64,000 bases of DNA from a virus: IMG/VR virus record IMGVR_UViG_3300037488_003551, positions 108,893 to 172,892 of that record, one strand, 5' to 3'. The position numbers were made by a program, and so were the translations under genes. A model generated the notes under the pieces. It was not told where the DNA came from and did no database searches. It worked only from the letters and a program-made list of their open reading frames with translations. Numbering within the stretch: the first letter of the stretch is position 1; each line of letters opens with the position of its first letter. This document shows positions 14,716 through 23,880 of this stretch, piece after piece.

Positions 14716-16992
14716 TTATGCGCTCTTTAATTTGTTAAAGAGCGTTATCGTTTTCTTTAGTAGAGTACAGGCATAATCCTGGCTGTCAATAAGTATTAAG
14801 CCTAAAGAACGATAAATTTTCATTCCGTAACCCATAGGAGACTTTTCCTTCTGAAAATTTATGTTCTTCATATGGGCTTTGTGCCGTATAAGATTGGACG
14901 TTCCCGTCCAAAAACGGCTATCCAAAATGGCAACGACTCCTAGGTCGGTTTGAGACCGTATTAGGCGTCCAGCCCCTTGGCGTACGGCTTCGAGCATGAT
15001 GGGAACGGATACTTCCATGAAGGAATTCGATCCAGCACGCGCGGTAAGAGCGCGGATGATTGGGTCGTCTGGTACGGGGAAAGGAAGTTTTGGGATAATC
15101 ACCAGGCGTAGTTTGCTACCTTGGATATCGACCCCTTCCCAGAAGCTCTTGAGGCCATAGAGCATGGAATTAGGGGTTTGGTGATACTGTTTGGTCAGCG
15201 CGTCGGCTGTTATCCCGTCGCTTTGGGTAAGGACTGGGATGCCAGCTTCTTCTAAACGTCTTCGAGTTCGGTTAGCGACCTCTCGTAGGTCTTTGGCCGA
15301 AGAAAACAGGACGAATCCATCGCCAACGCTAGCTGTGGCGAGCGCTACGATTTCGTTTGCGATGTCGTCGTACCATTCGAAAAAGCCTCCCTTGGCGGGA
15401 ATCGTATCCATGCGCGGAATATAGAGGCGAGCTGCTTTTCGATAGTCAAAGGGACTACCTACGACTTTTTCGACAACGTCGTCCTCCAGGCGATTATACC
15501 CAAGCGATGCGCGCATGTAGGAGAAGTCGTTTCCATTTTGTGCGAGCGTAGCACTCGTGATGACGATGTGTTTGAAGTGTTTGTTTAGGGCTGGGCGGAT
15601 AAGAGTTCCAACATCTACGGGAATAAGGCTGAGCCCTCGAGGGTCCAGTGCGGCTGTTTTGGTAGTGTAAAAATCCTCGGTACGAGCCTCTGTTAGGAAT
15701 GAATTCAGTCGTTTGAGTTTGTTGATGAGGCGTGCGCGAATGGTGCAACCCTTCGGATTTTCCTCAAAGACTTCTTCTGTTATTGGTATACTTTCTAAGT
15801 ACGTTGTTACGCTGGAAATTCTAGTTACGAGCTGCGCATCAACTCCTAGGTCTTCTACGTACTTATTTATTTCAGCTAGTACTACAGGTGCAAAGTTATA
15901 TTTATGGTCGTCGTTATCTGTAAAATTAGGAATTTCATTGAATGTAGGTCTGCTTACTGTATTTGCTATGTCTAGACGGTCTTTTAAATTTTTAGCTAAT
16001 ATATCTAGTTCTTCAGCTAATGGATGGTATGTAGCGTATCCTAGTCCCTCAGAACCCAGGAGCAGGAGGTCGGTACGCTGTAACTCGCTCGAAATTCCAC
16101 CTAGATATCCAGGAGATATTGTTGCTTGAAATGCGCTGCGTAGCGATGCCACCGCTTGGTGTGCTTCATCCATAACTAAAAACTTAAAAGCACGCTTTCC
16201 AAGACCGTCATCGAGTATTCCAGGAAAACGCAAGAAGGTTCCGAAGTAGTGGTAATTAGTAATGATTATGCGCGCTTTACGTGCGTTTTTTCCATAGCAA
16301 TCATACTTACAAACGCCAGGTTTTGGACAATTATCGGTTGAGATTTTTCCCCACCATTTGGCTTCGATATGTGCAGGCCAATTATCGAGGTCCGCAGGGC
16401 GTCCCTTGTACTTTTCTAAGAATGCGTCGAAATGTCCTTTGTAATTGTCAGGTACTTCTTTTCGTAGCTCCGGGCATGCGTAGTTGTTGCGGCCTTTGAG
16501 AAGGGCGTAGGAGATTCCGGTTTCCCCGTCGGCTCCAAGCGCTTCCAATATCTTCGGAAAATCGCGTGTGAGCTGTTTTTGTAGGGCTTTGTTTGATGTG
16601 ATGATGATGGCTCGAGCTGTACGGTCTTTTAAGAGCTCGAGGATAACAGGGATGATGTAGGCGTAACTTTTTCCAACGCCGGTTCCTCCTTCGATAAAGG
16701 TGACACTTTTGGGTTCGGCAAATTGCATGTCGATTGTGTTTGCATACTCGAGCTGTGCGGGTCTCCTTTCCTTGACGAGATTGCCTACTCCAATTTCTAG
16801 GAGGTCCGCCCCTGTCTTGGACAGGAGCTCACCGCAGAAGGTGCAGGGCATTTTGTTGGGGTCTTTGTCGGCATCGTACTCGACATCATAAGTGAGCCGG
16901 TAGATACCACAGTTCGGGTTCTTACAGAGCATGTAGGGGTCCCTCCGAATTTTGATACGAGTCCCGGGTTTTTTGGGAATAGCTAGAGGCAT
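14716..16992 (-). CDS. DinG/Rad3-type superfamily 2 DNA helicase
   Basis: 758 residues. N-terminal zinc ribbon (CKNPNC...CTFC, ~23-55). Helicase motif I 'EGGTGVGKSYAY' (~101-112), motif II 'DEAHQ' (~273-277), later motifs 'SATLAQNG' and 'QGAGRLIRS' (Q-x-x-GR-x-x-R). Four Cys between motifs I and II ('ACPEL', 'NCPKPGVCKYDCYG') match the iron-sulfur domain of XPD/DinG enzymes. These are 5'-3' DNA helicases; in a phage it likely serves replication, recombination or R-loop removal. The start is set by an AGGAA close to the ATG. It heads the leftward transcript from 17 kb, and the AT-hook gene follows 15 bases downstream. Confidence 0.9.
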   Translation of the reverse strand: MPLAIPKKPGTRIKIRRDPYMLCKNPNCGIYRLTYDVEYDADKDPNKMPCTFCGELLSKTGADLLEIGVGNLVKERRPAQLEYANTIDMQFAEPKSVTFIEGGTGVGKSYAYIIPVILELLKDRTARAIIITSNKALQKQLTRDFPKILEALGADGETGISYALLKGRNNYACPELRKEVPDNYKGHFDAFLEKYKGRPADLDNWPAHIEAKWWGKISTDNCPKPGVCKYDCYGKNARKARIIITNYHYFGTFLRFPGILDDGLGKRAFKFLVMDEAHQAVASLRSAFQATISPGYLGGISSELQRTDLLLLGSEGLGYATYHPLAEELDILAKNLKDRLDIANTVSRPTFNEIPNFTDNDDHKYNFAPVVLAEINKYVEDLGVDAQLVTRISSVTTYLESIPITEEVFEENPKGCTIRARLINKLKRLNSFLTEARTEDFYTTKTAALDPRGLSLIPVDVGTLIRPALNKHFKHIVITSATLAQNGNDFSYMRASLGYNRLEDDVVEKVVGSPFDYRKAARLYIPRMDTIPAKGGFFEWYDDIANEIVALATASVGDGFVLFSSAKDLREVANRTRRRLEEAGIPVLTQSDGITADALTKQYHQTPNSMLYGLKSFWEGVDIQGSKLRLVIIPKLPFPVPDDPIIRALTARAGSNSFMEVSVPIMLEAVRQGAGRLIRSQTDLGVVAILDSRFWTGTSNLIRHKAHMKNINFQKEKSPMGYGMKIYRSLGLILIDSQDYACTLLKKTITLFNKLKSA
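14721..14744. other. Perfect 10-bp hairpin at 3' end of helicase gene
   Basis: CGCTCTTTAA / TTAAAGAGCG with a 4-base loop, ending at the helicase stop and 20 bases before the AT-hook ribosome-binding site. There is no T tract on the minus strand. Possibly an RNA-processing or translation-coupling element. Confidence 0.45.
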
Positions 16993-17041
16993 TTCCTGGA
17001 ACCGTATTCTTTGTTTCCAACCATAATTGATTGGTGCCTGA

Positions 17042-17070
17042 AGAATACGCGCAGAAATTAAGTTTGTAAA
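17042..17070 (-). promoter_or_regulatory. Sigma70-type promoter for the helicase operon
   Basis: Minus strand TTTACA (17070-17065), 17-base spacer, TATTCT (17047-17042), 50 bases before the helicase start. It lies in the gap between two divergent transcription units. Confidence 0.5.
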
Positions 17071-17075
17071 GCTCG

Positions 17076-17104
17076 TTCTTTTACCAGAAAAAGTGTGATA
17101 TTCT
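17076..17104 (+). promoter_or_regulatory. Possible extended -10 promoter for the tail module
   Basis: TG-a-TATTCT (17096-17104) is an extended -10; the -35 region (TTCTTT, 17076-17081) is weak. It lies 25 bases before the first tail gene, which has an AGGAGG site. Late promoters of the phage may use its own sigma factors, so host-type consensus may mislead. Confidence 0.3.
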
Positions 17105-17129
17105 CACTCGAAAATAGGAGGTCTCTAAT

Positions 17130-17708
17130 ATGTCAGACATGCCCCGAATCGGTGAAGAAGGATTTATTGGAACGACTGCAAAGGCCGCGAAGATTGAGGA
17201 AACTCTTTCAATCATGTCCGAGAAGCAGCCCACGGAGAAAAAACTCACGGAAGAGGAGCAGTACGTAAAAGGTCTCGAGGAGGCTGGCATCTCGGTCGCG
17301 CAGGCGCGGGTCATTATGGAAGCCATGTTCGTAAACGGCTTTTACGAGGAGGAAATTTACCTCGGCGCTAATACGTACGTGACGCTGCGCAGTCGTCAGT
17401 ACTTTGATACGATTCGCGCAAATCGTAAGCTCGAGGCCGACCGCGTTGAGTACGTGGCATCGATTCAAAACGTCGTAAATAGTTACAACACGGCGGCATC
17501 ACTCGTAAAATACGCGAATCGGGATTTTAGCGTTTCGAAGCCACATGACGATGTGGACCAGCAGGTTATCGAGGATTCGTTCACGAAGCGGTTGGACTTC
17601 TTGGAGCGCTTGCCCACGCAGGTCACCATTAAGCTCATGCAGAAGACTTTCGAGTTCGATAAGAAGCTCATGGCTGTCTTTTCGGACGGAGCCCCCCAGG
17701 ATTTTTAA
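17130..17708 (+). CDS. Tail assembly chaperone, short form (gpG-like)
   Basis: 192 residues, AGGAGG 8 bases before the ATG. Acidic helical protein without enzymatic motifs. It sits directly before the tape-measure gene, and its end overlaps a -1-frame open extension that has no start of its own. That is the arrangement of lambda G/G-T, where short and frameshifted long forms coat the tape measure during tail assembly. The name rests on position and frameshift architecture, not on sequence similarity I can see. Confidence 0.75.
   Translation: MSDMPRIGEEGFIGTTAKAAKIEETLSIMSEKQPTEKKLTEEEQYVKGLEEAGISVAQARVIMEAMFVNGFYEEEIYLGANTYVTLRSRQYFDTIRANRKLEADRVEYVASIQNVVNSYNTAASLVKYANRDFSVSKPHDDVDQQVIEDSFTKRLDFLERLPTQVTIKLMQKTFEFDKKLMAVFSDGAPQDF
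17690..17708 (+). other. Programmed -1 frameshift site
   Basis: The 0-frame reads ...GCC-CCC-CAG-GAT-TTT-TAA. A tRNA on TTT (17703-17705) can slip back one base onto an identical TTT with the stop codon in the A site, giving the -1 frame. The C run GCCCCCC just upstream (17691-17697) is a second possible slippery stretch. The exact slip codon cannot be told from sequence. Confidence 0.65.
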
Positions 17709-18055
17709 ATACGGCGGCGGGGCAAGTTCGAGCTTATGCCTACACGCATAACGCCCCGCTGCCCGAGACCGGGTCGTTTCATGAGCAAGTTCTTGCGGAG
17801 TCGATTCTCCGTGAGAGAAACTTGCAGTTTGCGAGCGTGGGCTTGATTGCGCGCTTGATTGGGTTGATGGGTGGCATCCCCGATAAAGTCTTGCAGCTCC
17901 ACATGGATCTGTTTAAGGAAGAGCTCTACCAGTTACGCTATAATAGTAAATACGTATCTGCGACTGAGCGTTGGCGAAAGATGATGCGAGACAAGGCACA
18001 GCACGAGGCTCGGCTCATGGAACGAGTTGCTAACATGACGTCTGACGAGGGCTAA
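17705..18055 (+). CDS. Tail assembly chaperone, frameshift extension (gpT-like)
   Basis: 116 codons in the -1 frame relative to the upstream gene, open from before its stop codon to 18055. The sequence is clearly coding from the first codons ('NTAAGQVRAYAYTHNAPLPE') through 'LIGLMGGIPDKVLQLHMDLF' to 'RVANMTSDEG'. Only a weak TTG (17822) could serve as an internal start, and it would discard ~40 good residues, so fusion to the 192-residue protein (total ~308 aa) is the best reading. It ends 9 bases before the tape-measure start. Confidence 0.75.
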   Translation, partial: LNTAAGQVRAYAYTHNAPLPETGSFHEQVLAESILRERNLQFASVGLIARLIGLMGGIPDKVLQLHMDLFKEELYQLRYNSKYVSATERWRKMMRDKAQHEARLMERVANMTSDEG

Positions 18056-18064
18056 AAACAGAAG

Positions 18065-21000
18065 ATGGCTGATAATAGCGGTTACAACTCGATGCAGGCA
18101 AACCTGGGCTTGATTCCGGGCGCGGGTCCGCAGGTCCAAGTGAAATCTCCCGCGCAGGCTGCAGCTGAGTTGTCGCAGCAGGCCTCGATGCAGATGCAGC
18201 AGGCGCAGCAGATGATGCCTGTCGTGCGTTCGAATACTGCTTCGTTTTCTTTCGGTCAGCAGTATCAGCAGCAGTTCCAGGCGGCGCAAGCGCAGTCGAA
18301 CATGAACCCCTACGCCGCGGGGATGTTCGGGTCTTTCACTCAGCCTTCGGCTCTGCCTTCTCCGTTGATGATGACGCCGGCAAGCACCGGGAACTTTCGC
18401 CCACCCATGCCTTTTGGCAGCGGGGCGGGGGGTTCTCCGATGTCGCCGATGGCGGTTATGCCGATGTTCCAGACGCCATTTACGCCCCAGCTTCCGACAC
18501 CGAGCTTCCGTACTCCCTGGGAGCAGGAGATACAGCAGCGCGAGCTCCGGGCTGACCAGCTGTACTCCATGACGTCGCAGGCGCCGCGGTTCGGCGGTAT
18601 GGCGGCGGGGTATGGGATAGGTGCGATGGCAGGGGCGGCGGCCGGCAGTCGGTTCGGGGCGGTCGGGCGCGGTGCGGGCGCGGTGCTCGGAGGTCTGCTC
18701 GCGCACTACTCGGGGTTCTCCGAGGGCATGGGCGCGGCGGGGATGATGCCGTTTCGTCCTGGGCGTGAGGGACACGAGATGGGCCTTTCTGCCCAGCGAA
18801 TGTCCCAAGATTGGGTAGTAGGAGGTCCGAACCTTCACGAGCTCGGGCGGGGGCTTAGCCGGGGCTCTTCGATGGCGCTGGGTACCGGCATCCAGCGCAT
18901 GGCTGAGTCGCAGAGCTTCAAGGCCGAGACCGGGGGCATGTTCAATCGTCACGACCTGATGCAGATTATGCAAAAATCTGGTCAGGCCGGCATGATGGAT
19001 ATGGACCAAGGTGTTGGTCGGATTCAGCAGCAACTTCGGGATGTTAGTCGGACGGTGAGGCGCTTTATGGAGCTCACCAACGACCCCGATGTGACGAGTG
19101 TAATTAAACAGATGGGGCAGATGCATTCCTTGGGAATGTCTGTCCCGGAGATTGAGAAGGCCGCCTCGAGCATGCGTGCGTACTCGCGCGCCGCGGGGAC
19201 GACAGTTAGCGGATTGTACCAGCAAGGCCTCCCTGGAGCGATGACCTACCAGGGCTTGGGGCTCTCGGGTGGCGCGGGTCTGCAGTACGGCATGTACTCA
19301 GCGGCGGCGGCGCGGCAGGCAGTAGCTTCAGGAACTTTCTCGAATGCTGAGCTTTCAATGTTCGGCGGAGTTCAAGGTGTAGCACAGAGGAACATGCAGG
19401 CGCAAGGGGCATTTATGTCCATGCCGATGTTCGGTGCTTCCATCAGCTCTTACGGGGCTGGCGGCTGGGGTATGAACGCGGGGTCTCTCGCGCGCATGGG
19501 CGGGGGCGGAGCGGGGCCACAAGGGATGGTCATGGGCGCGGTCTCCAACATGAACGCTGCGTTGGGCGCAGGTGGCATTGGAGCTCTGGCCATGATGCCG
19601 CTGCAGCAGAAGCAGATCATGGACCAGGCCGCTCGGACAATGACTCCGTACGAGCAGACGGCCATGCGCTTTTCGATGGCGTCCGATACCGGCAAGTTCC
19701 TTGGGCTCAAGGGCGCGGGGGGGTTCGCGGCGGGCGCGCGGATGCTCTACGGGGATGAAGTCGCGTCGCAGATGATGACCGAGGCGGCGAATCCAGCTTA
19801 CTGGCGTGCCCAGAAGGCGATGATTCAGCGAGAGCGGGATGACATCGCTCGGTCGCAGCGCCAGGACATTATGGATGCGACACCCGGCGCTTTTTCTAAG
19901 ATGGCGATGGCTACGGGAGTTGCGGTCCGAGACGCGGCGTCTCCTATTGTCAATCCCATTACGGGTGCGGTCGAAGCTGCTGGACGTGGGTGGAGGTCGC
20001 ACGTTACGAATCCTCTGCAAGAGTTCAGTGATATGGCTTCAGGGGTTACGACCTACGATCAGACCGACGCGATTTTAGGTGCGGACCGTTCTACGAAGGC
20101 TGGACGTAAGAGTTTTAGAGCTCGGCAGGCATTTCGCGCCAAACATGGAAAAGCGACGAGTAGTGCGGGTGGATTAGGAATGACTGGGCGTCAGGGATAC
20201 GACGCTTTTATGCGCACGGCGTATGGTGATGAAAGTATTGGGGGAGGTTTGTCGGGGTTGGGATTGGACACTGCGAGTACACTGGCAGGGTTTGCATTAC
20301 CAGCGCTTGGTATGGCGGATATGGCTCTGAGTTTTGCGGGAGTAGATACGGGAGAAGCTGTTAGAGCTGGTCTTGGGAGTGCCTATCTGGCCTACGCTGG
20401 AATGGCTGGAGGAGAGCATAAGACTGCTATTCAAGCTGTACAGGACCGGGACAGGCGCTTGGCGGGGACTTTCCGCGGGGCGGCGAGTCGAACGATGCAG
20501 AGCTCGACGGACGTTTATGCGGGATTGGAAAAATCTCTTGGCTTAAAAGGTGGACAAGGCCTGGATTCAATGATCTCAGCTGGAAGGGCGTTAGCTCGTG
20601 CGGCTGAAGGCAAATCAGGCATTCTTGATGCGACTACTGGACGTATTTCGGACGAGACTATTCGGTCTTCACTGGCTGCAGGTATTGCGAATGCTACAGG
20701 TAAATCTCAAGCAGCAGTAGAAGCTTCGTTGCAGGGAATGAGTGAAGAGCAATTACGGGGATTAACCGAAACAACCCTTGCAGCGGGACAGCGTTTGACT
20801 ACAGCAGAAGGAAGAAATGTTTTTCGTTTATCGGAAGAACGCGCGGCTGGAGGTGTTGGACGAAGTACGATGGTTTCGGTTAGAGACCAGATAGCTGGTA
20901 TTAAAAATCAAATGGGAGATATCGAAAAAGGTTGGGGTATTGGAGCGGGTGATACTCGAGATGAATTACGTAAATTAGTTGCGAATCGTTCTCCTGCTGA

Positions 21001-21700
21001 AATTATGGCTGCTATTTCTGGAAAGACTAAAAAAGGAAATGCAGCTTGGACTGCGCGTATAAGAGAAGAAACACAAGCTGAATTGGGACCCAAAGCTACT
21101 AAGGCTCAAGTTGATGCTGTAGTTGCTCAACGCATAGACGATATGGGCAATTTGGATATGTCCAAAGACTTACAGACTAAAGTTTCTCGCATGGTTGAGC
21201 GCGGAGATGCGGGTCTCGCAGAACTTACGGATTACATAAATAATGTAGGAGCTCTCCAAGGTGCGGAATATGCGTCCTCTGCTTTTAGTGGGATGAGCAA
21301 GGCTACTGGATTAAAGATTGAGTCTGAAGCAGATTTACGAGCTCTTTCCGCTGGAGATATTCAGAAATTAGGTAAAGATTCACGTTATGCCAATCTAGCG
21401 GGAATGCTTTCGAAGCGTAAAAAAGCTACGGGTGGAGCAGCGGAGCAACTTCAGACAGATATCTATGAAGAGCTTGCTAATATCGGCTCAAGCCTTTCGT
21501 CTGAGTCTAACGTCTCTGCCACAGGCGAAAAAGCTCGGGGTCTTACGACGTCTGAAAAGAAACTCTCAGAGGTTGCAGACCAGATGTCAGCTTCTTTTAA
21601 GTATTTCACCGAAGATGCTGCGAAGAATTTTAGAGATGGTGCCGTAGCTTTTAACGAAGCAATGAGGACAGGACAACTCAAATCAGGGATACCAGACTAA
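18065..21700 (+). CDS. Tail tape-measure protein
   Basis: 1211 residues, the longest tail-module gene after the chaperone pair. The N terminus is Gln/Met/Ala-rich and low-complexity ('QQASMQMQQAQQMM', Gly/Pro-rich to ~170). A Gly/Ala hydrophobic stretch at ~180-215 ('YGIGAMAGAAAGSRFGAVG') and another at ~735-755 could insert in a membrane, as in other tape measures. The second half is helical and charged. No lysozyme or peptidase motif seen. Tape measures set tail length and are ejected ahead of DNA. Composition changes within the gene: GC-rich to about 20.05 kb, clearly AT-richer after. Confidence 0.85.
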   Translation: MADNSGYNSMQANLGLIPGAGPQVQVKSPAQAAAELSQQASMQMQQAQQMMPVVRSNTASFSFGQQYQQQFQAAQAQSNMNPYAAGMFGSFTQPSALPSPLMMTPASTGNFRPPMPFGSGAGGSPMSPMAVMPMFQTPFTPQLPTPSFRTPWEQEIQQRELRADQLYSMTSQAPRFGGMAAGYGIGAMAGAAAGSRFGAVGRGAGAVLGGLLAHYSGFSEGMGAAGMMPFRPGREGHEMGLSAQRMSQDWVVGGPNLHELGRGLSRGSSMALGTGIQRMAESQSFKAETGGMFNRHDLMQIMQKSGQAGMMDMDQGVGRIQQQLRDVSRTVRRFMELTNDPDVTSVIKQMGQMHSLGMSVPEIEKAASSMRAYSRAAGTTVSGLYQQGLPGAMTYQGLGLSGGAGLQYGMYSAAAARQAVASGTFSNAELSMFGGVQGVAQRNMQAQGAFMSMPMFGASISSYGAGGWGMNAGSLARMGGGGAGPQGMVMGAVSNMNAALGAGGIGALAMMPLQQKQIMDQAARTMTPYEQTAMRFSMASDTGKFLGLKGAGGFAAGARMLYGDEVASQMMTEAANPAYWRAQKAMIQRERDDIARSQRQDIMDATPGAFSKMAMATGVAVRDAASPIVNPITGAVEAAGRGWRSHVTNPLQEFSDMASGVTTYDQTDAILGADRSTKAGRKSFRARQAFRAKHGKATSSAGGLGMTGRQGYDAFMRTAYGDESIGGGLSGLGLDTASTLAGFALPALGMADMALSFAGVDTGEAVRAGLGSAYLAYAGMAGGEHKTAIQAVQDRDRRLAGTFRGAASRTMQSSTDVYAGLEKSLGLKGGQGLDSMISAGRALARAAEGKSGILDATTGRISDETIRSSLAAGIANATGKSQAAVEASLQGMSEEQLRGLTETTLAAGQRLTTAEGRNVFRLSEERAAGGVGRSTMVSVRDQIAGIKNQMGDIEKGWGIGAGDTRDELRKLVANRSPAEIMAAISGKTKKGNAAWTARIREETQAELGPKATKAQVDAVVAQRIDDMGNLDMSKDLQTKVSRMVERGDAGLAELTDYINNVGALQGAEYASSAFSGMSKATGLKIESEADLRALSAGDIQKLGKDSRYANLAGMLSKRKKATGGAAEQLQTDIYEELANIGSSLSSESNVSATGEKARGLTTSEKKLSEVADQMSASFKYFTEDAAKNFRDGAVAFNEAMRTGQLKSGIPD

Positions 21701-21918
21701 TGACAGCACCACGAAAACGCCGCGTAATCCCGAGAGCCGACCATTTTCTTCGGTATATCAACGATATTATCCTGAGTAATCTTCGTGCCAGAACAGAAGA
21801 AGATACAACCATAACGCTCCCTGGTATCGTTTCTCGGGCATACATGATCGTTAATGAGACCGCCACCCTCGAGGTTTCGGATTTAACTCCGGACCACGAG
21901 GTCGTTGTGGAGCAATAG
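21700..21918 (+). CDS. Small tail-module protein (72 aa)
   Basis: The ATG overlaps the tape-measure stop (TAATG) and the stop abuts the next ATG, so translation is coupled on both sides. The basic N terminus 'PRKRRVIPRADHF' precedes a mixed alpha/beta body. No family recognised. Position suggests a tail-tube or baseplate assembly component. Confidence 0.7.
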   Translation: MTAPRKRRVIPRADHFLRYINDIILSNLRARTEEDTTITLPGIVSRAYMIVNETATLEVSDLTPDHEVVVEQ

Positions 21919-23040
21919 ATGGCGGATAAAACGAAAACTCCCATTCCAGCAGATGATCCTTTTCTCGATAAACTGGATTTCTTAAATACAGGGGGTACTT
22001 TAGAGGACGATGAAGATCTCTTTCTTTTTTACGGGTTATCCGAGGGCGCACGGTATGGAGGTAGCAATCTAAAGACGGGGCGCCCAGCAAATGCGAACGG
22101 TCAATACTCGTCTTTTCCTGGTGCCACTCCTAAATACGCGCGGCATCTTCCCGGACGCAATCGTGAAAATTATGACACGCTTGCGAGGATGTATATTAGG
22201 GTTCCAAAGGACGGTAGAGCTGATGCTATACGTAAGAATTTACAGAATAGCGTTAGTCAAGACGTAGCGAGTGTTATGATGGGAGACGGTTCGGCTAAAT
22301 CGTCTGCTTTAGGTTATGTAGATTTCTTTTTAGATTCAATACAGTCTAATTTATCGGAGAAAGTTCAGGTCACGGAGGTCCTTGAGGATAATTTCGTGGC
22401 ATTCTTTTTTGGAGCTTCTCCTCCGACACAAGTTTTTACCGGACATCTGATGAATACGCTCCAAGATGATTGGGCGGTCCAGATGTTGGCGGCCTATCAG
22501 GACCTTTTTAGAGGGACGATGCTCGCGCGGCGCGGTCTGCAGCTCTATATACGCTACGATTCGTATATTATCAGCGGCGCGTGCACTGGCTTGTCTCTCA
22601 CTAGGTCTTCTCAAAACGAAAACATTGTCCCTTTCTCGTTACAGATGCTAGTGCACCGTCAGCATCTTTTGTATGGGAATGCTTTTGGGTCGACACAGCT
22701 CCCGGCGAGTGCAGGGTCATTTATCCCGACAGATGCATTTCCTTTTTCAGAGCCCAAAGTCGCGCAGCTTCGTCCGCTTATTGCGAAGGCTGCAGCGGTT
22801 CCGACTGATGGGGTAAATGACCTCTCGTGTGAACCAGAAGACCCTTGGTTGAAAGCGCTGAAGGAAGATGATATCGCACTCGATGCTAGTCAGTCTTCAG
22901 GGCAGTCAGAAGCGTCAGACCCAACGCGTCCCGGGGCATGGACTGGTCCTGAGCCAAGATTCGTACGTGCTTCTGTACCACAGACGGACACTCGAACCTC
23001 GATGCCAGGTTTTACTCCGTTTAAGAATCTAGATTTCTGA
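21919..23040 (+). CDS. Baseplate / tail protein, unknown family
   Basis: 373 residues. An acidic N-terminal region (~1-45) is followed by a likely folded core at ~125-255 with 'VLEDNFVAFFFGASPP' and 'YDSYIISGACTGLSLTRSSQN', which reads like a hub or tube-like beta-barrel domain ('small shift of frame of reference, then strand pairs'). The C-terminal ~90 residues are Pro/Ser-rich and probably disordered. It lies between the tape measure and the hub gene, where tail-tube initiators and hub proteins are encoded in contractile-tail phages. A specific family cannot be assigned. Confidence 0.65.
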   Translation: MADKTKTPIPADDPFLDKLDFLNTGGTLEDDEDLFLFYGLSEGARYGGSNLKTGRPANANGQYSSFPGATPKYARHLPGRNRENYDTLARMYIRVPKDGRADAIRKNLQNSVSQDVASVMMGDGSAKSSALGYVDFFLDSIQSNLSEKVQVTEVLEDNFVAFFFGASPPTQVFTGHLMNTLQDDWAVQMLAAYQDLFRGTMLARRGLQLYIRYDSYIISGACTGLSLTRSSQNENIVPFSLQMLVHRQHLLYGNAFGSTQLPASAGSFIPTDAFPFSEPKVAQLRPLIAKAAAVPTDGVNDLSCEPEDPWLKALKEDDIALDASQSSGQSEASDPTRPGAWTGPEPRFVRASVPQTDTRTSMPGFTPFKNLDF

Positions 23041-23061
23041 GTTCTCAGAGGAGCGAGCGCA

Positions 23062-23880
23062 ATGGCACTATCAGATTTCGCAATAGACCAAATCGGACTT
23101 GCCCCGGAAGTTCCAACTGTCTCACGGCGAGATATTCTTCCGACGTCGATAGCAGGTGGTCCTGTTACTTTTACGGCTGTGACTGCTGGTCTCACGTACG
23201 CGTGGGTAGTGACGCAGACTCCGGGGTCGGCAGTGCCCCTCGGAGGCGCTGCTACACAGACTTGCACAATCGCAGCTGAAATGACGGGCGGTTACCTCGT
23301 GCGTCTCACTGTAAACGCGGGTCTGCCTACGGAGGATATTGCCGAACTCTATTTTGGAATTGGCGTTCTTATAAACGGCATTCGATATCCTCTTCCAGCT
23401 CTTACGGAGACGGTACAGGACAACAGTATCGGTACTCCTGAGTTTGGATGGCTTGAAAAGGAACTGGCGGTCATTCGAGCCATCGTAGCGGAAATATTCA
23501 CGGGGACCGCCTGGATGGGTGACACCGTAGATGCTACTCCCACGGAGATTTATGAAGGTGGAGTTCCTCCGGGACGTGAAGCTATTCCATTAAACTGCGT
23601 CACGCCCTATACGATAACTTTTAGAGCTTTTGACCCACTGCACGGGGGTCAGGGAAAAGTTTGGAAGGTTGAGTTCGCGACTATCAATACGGGAGCTACG
23701 ACTTCCGTCCTATTAGATATTCCCGTTATAACAATTATTGGACAGACGGACCCACCTGGAGGTGGTGTGGGTACTGATCTTTGGGATGTGGATGTGTCTG
23801 TGCACACACCGTCCGATACGCTGGTTTTGACCGTAACAGGTGAAGCTGCGGTTAATATCGCGTGGGAAGCACACTCATGA
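23062..23880 (+). CDS. Virion protein with Ig/PKD-like beta domain
   Basis: 272 residues, GAGGAG site. Residues ~28-90 ('GPVTFTAVTAGLTYAWVVTQTPGSA...ATQTCTIAAEMTGGYLVRLTV') resemble a PKD/Ig-like domain: the Y-A-W-V...T-P-G-S-A strand pattern followed by the 'GGYLVRLTV' end strand. The middle 'EFGWLEKELAVIRAIVAEI' is a short helix. The C-terminal half is beta-rich. No enzyme motif. Probably a baseplate periphery or decoration protein, coupled by ATGA to the next gene. Confidence 0.7.
   Translation: MALSDFAIDQIGLAPEVPTVSRRDILPTSIAGGPVTFTAVTAGLTYAWVVTQTPGSAVPLGGAATQTCTIAAEMTGGYLVRLTVNAGLPTEDIAELYFGIGVLINGIRYPLPALTETVQDNSIGTPEFGWLEKELAVIRAIVAEIFTGTAWMGDTVDATPTEIYEGGVPPGREAIPLNCVTPYTITFRAFDPLHGGQGKVWKVEFATINTGATTSVLLDIPVITIIGQTDPPGGGVGTDLWDVDVSVHTPSDTLVLTVTGEAAVNIAWEAHS

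Noticed and set aside
17933-19225. 430-aa leftward open frame opposite the tape measure
   Set aside because: His/Arg-rich antisense shadow of GC-rich coding sequence; no start signals; the rightward frame is a clear tape measure.
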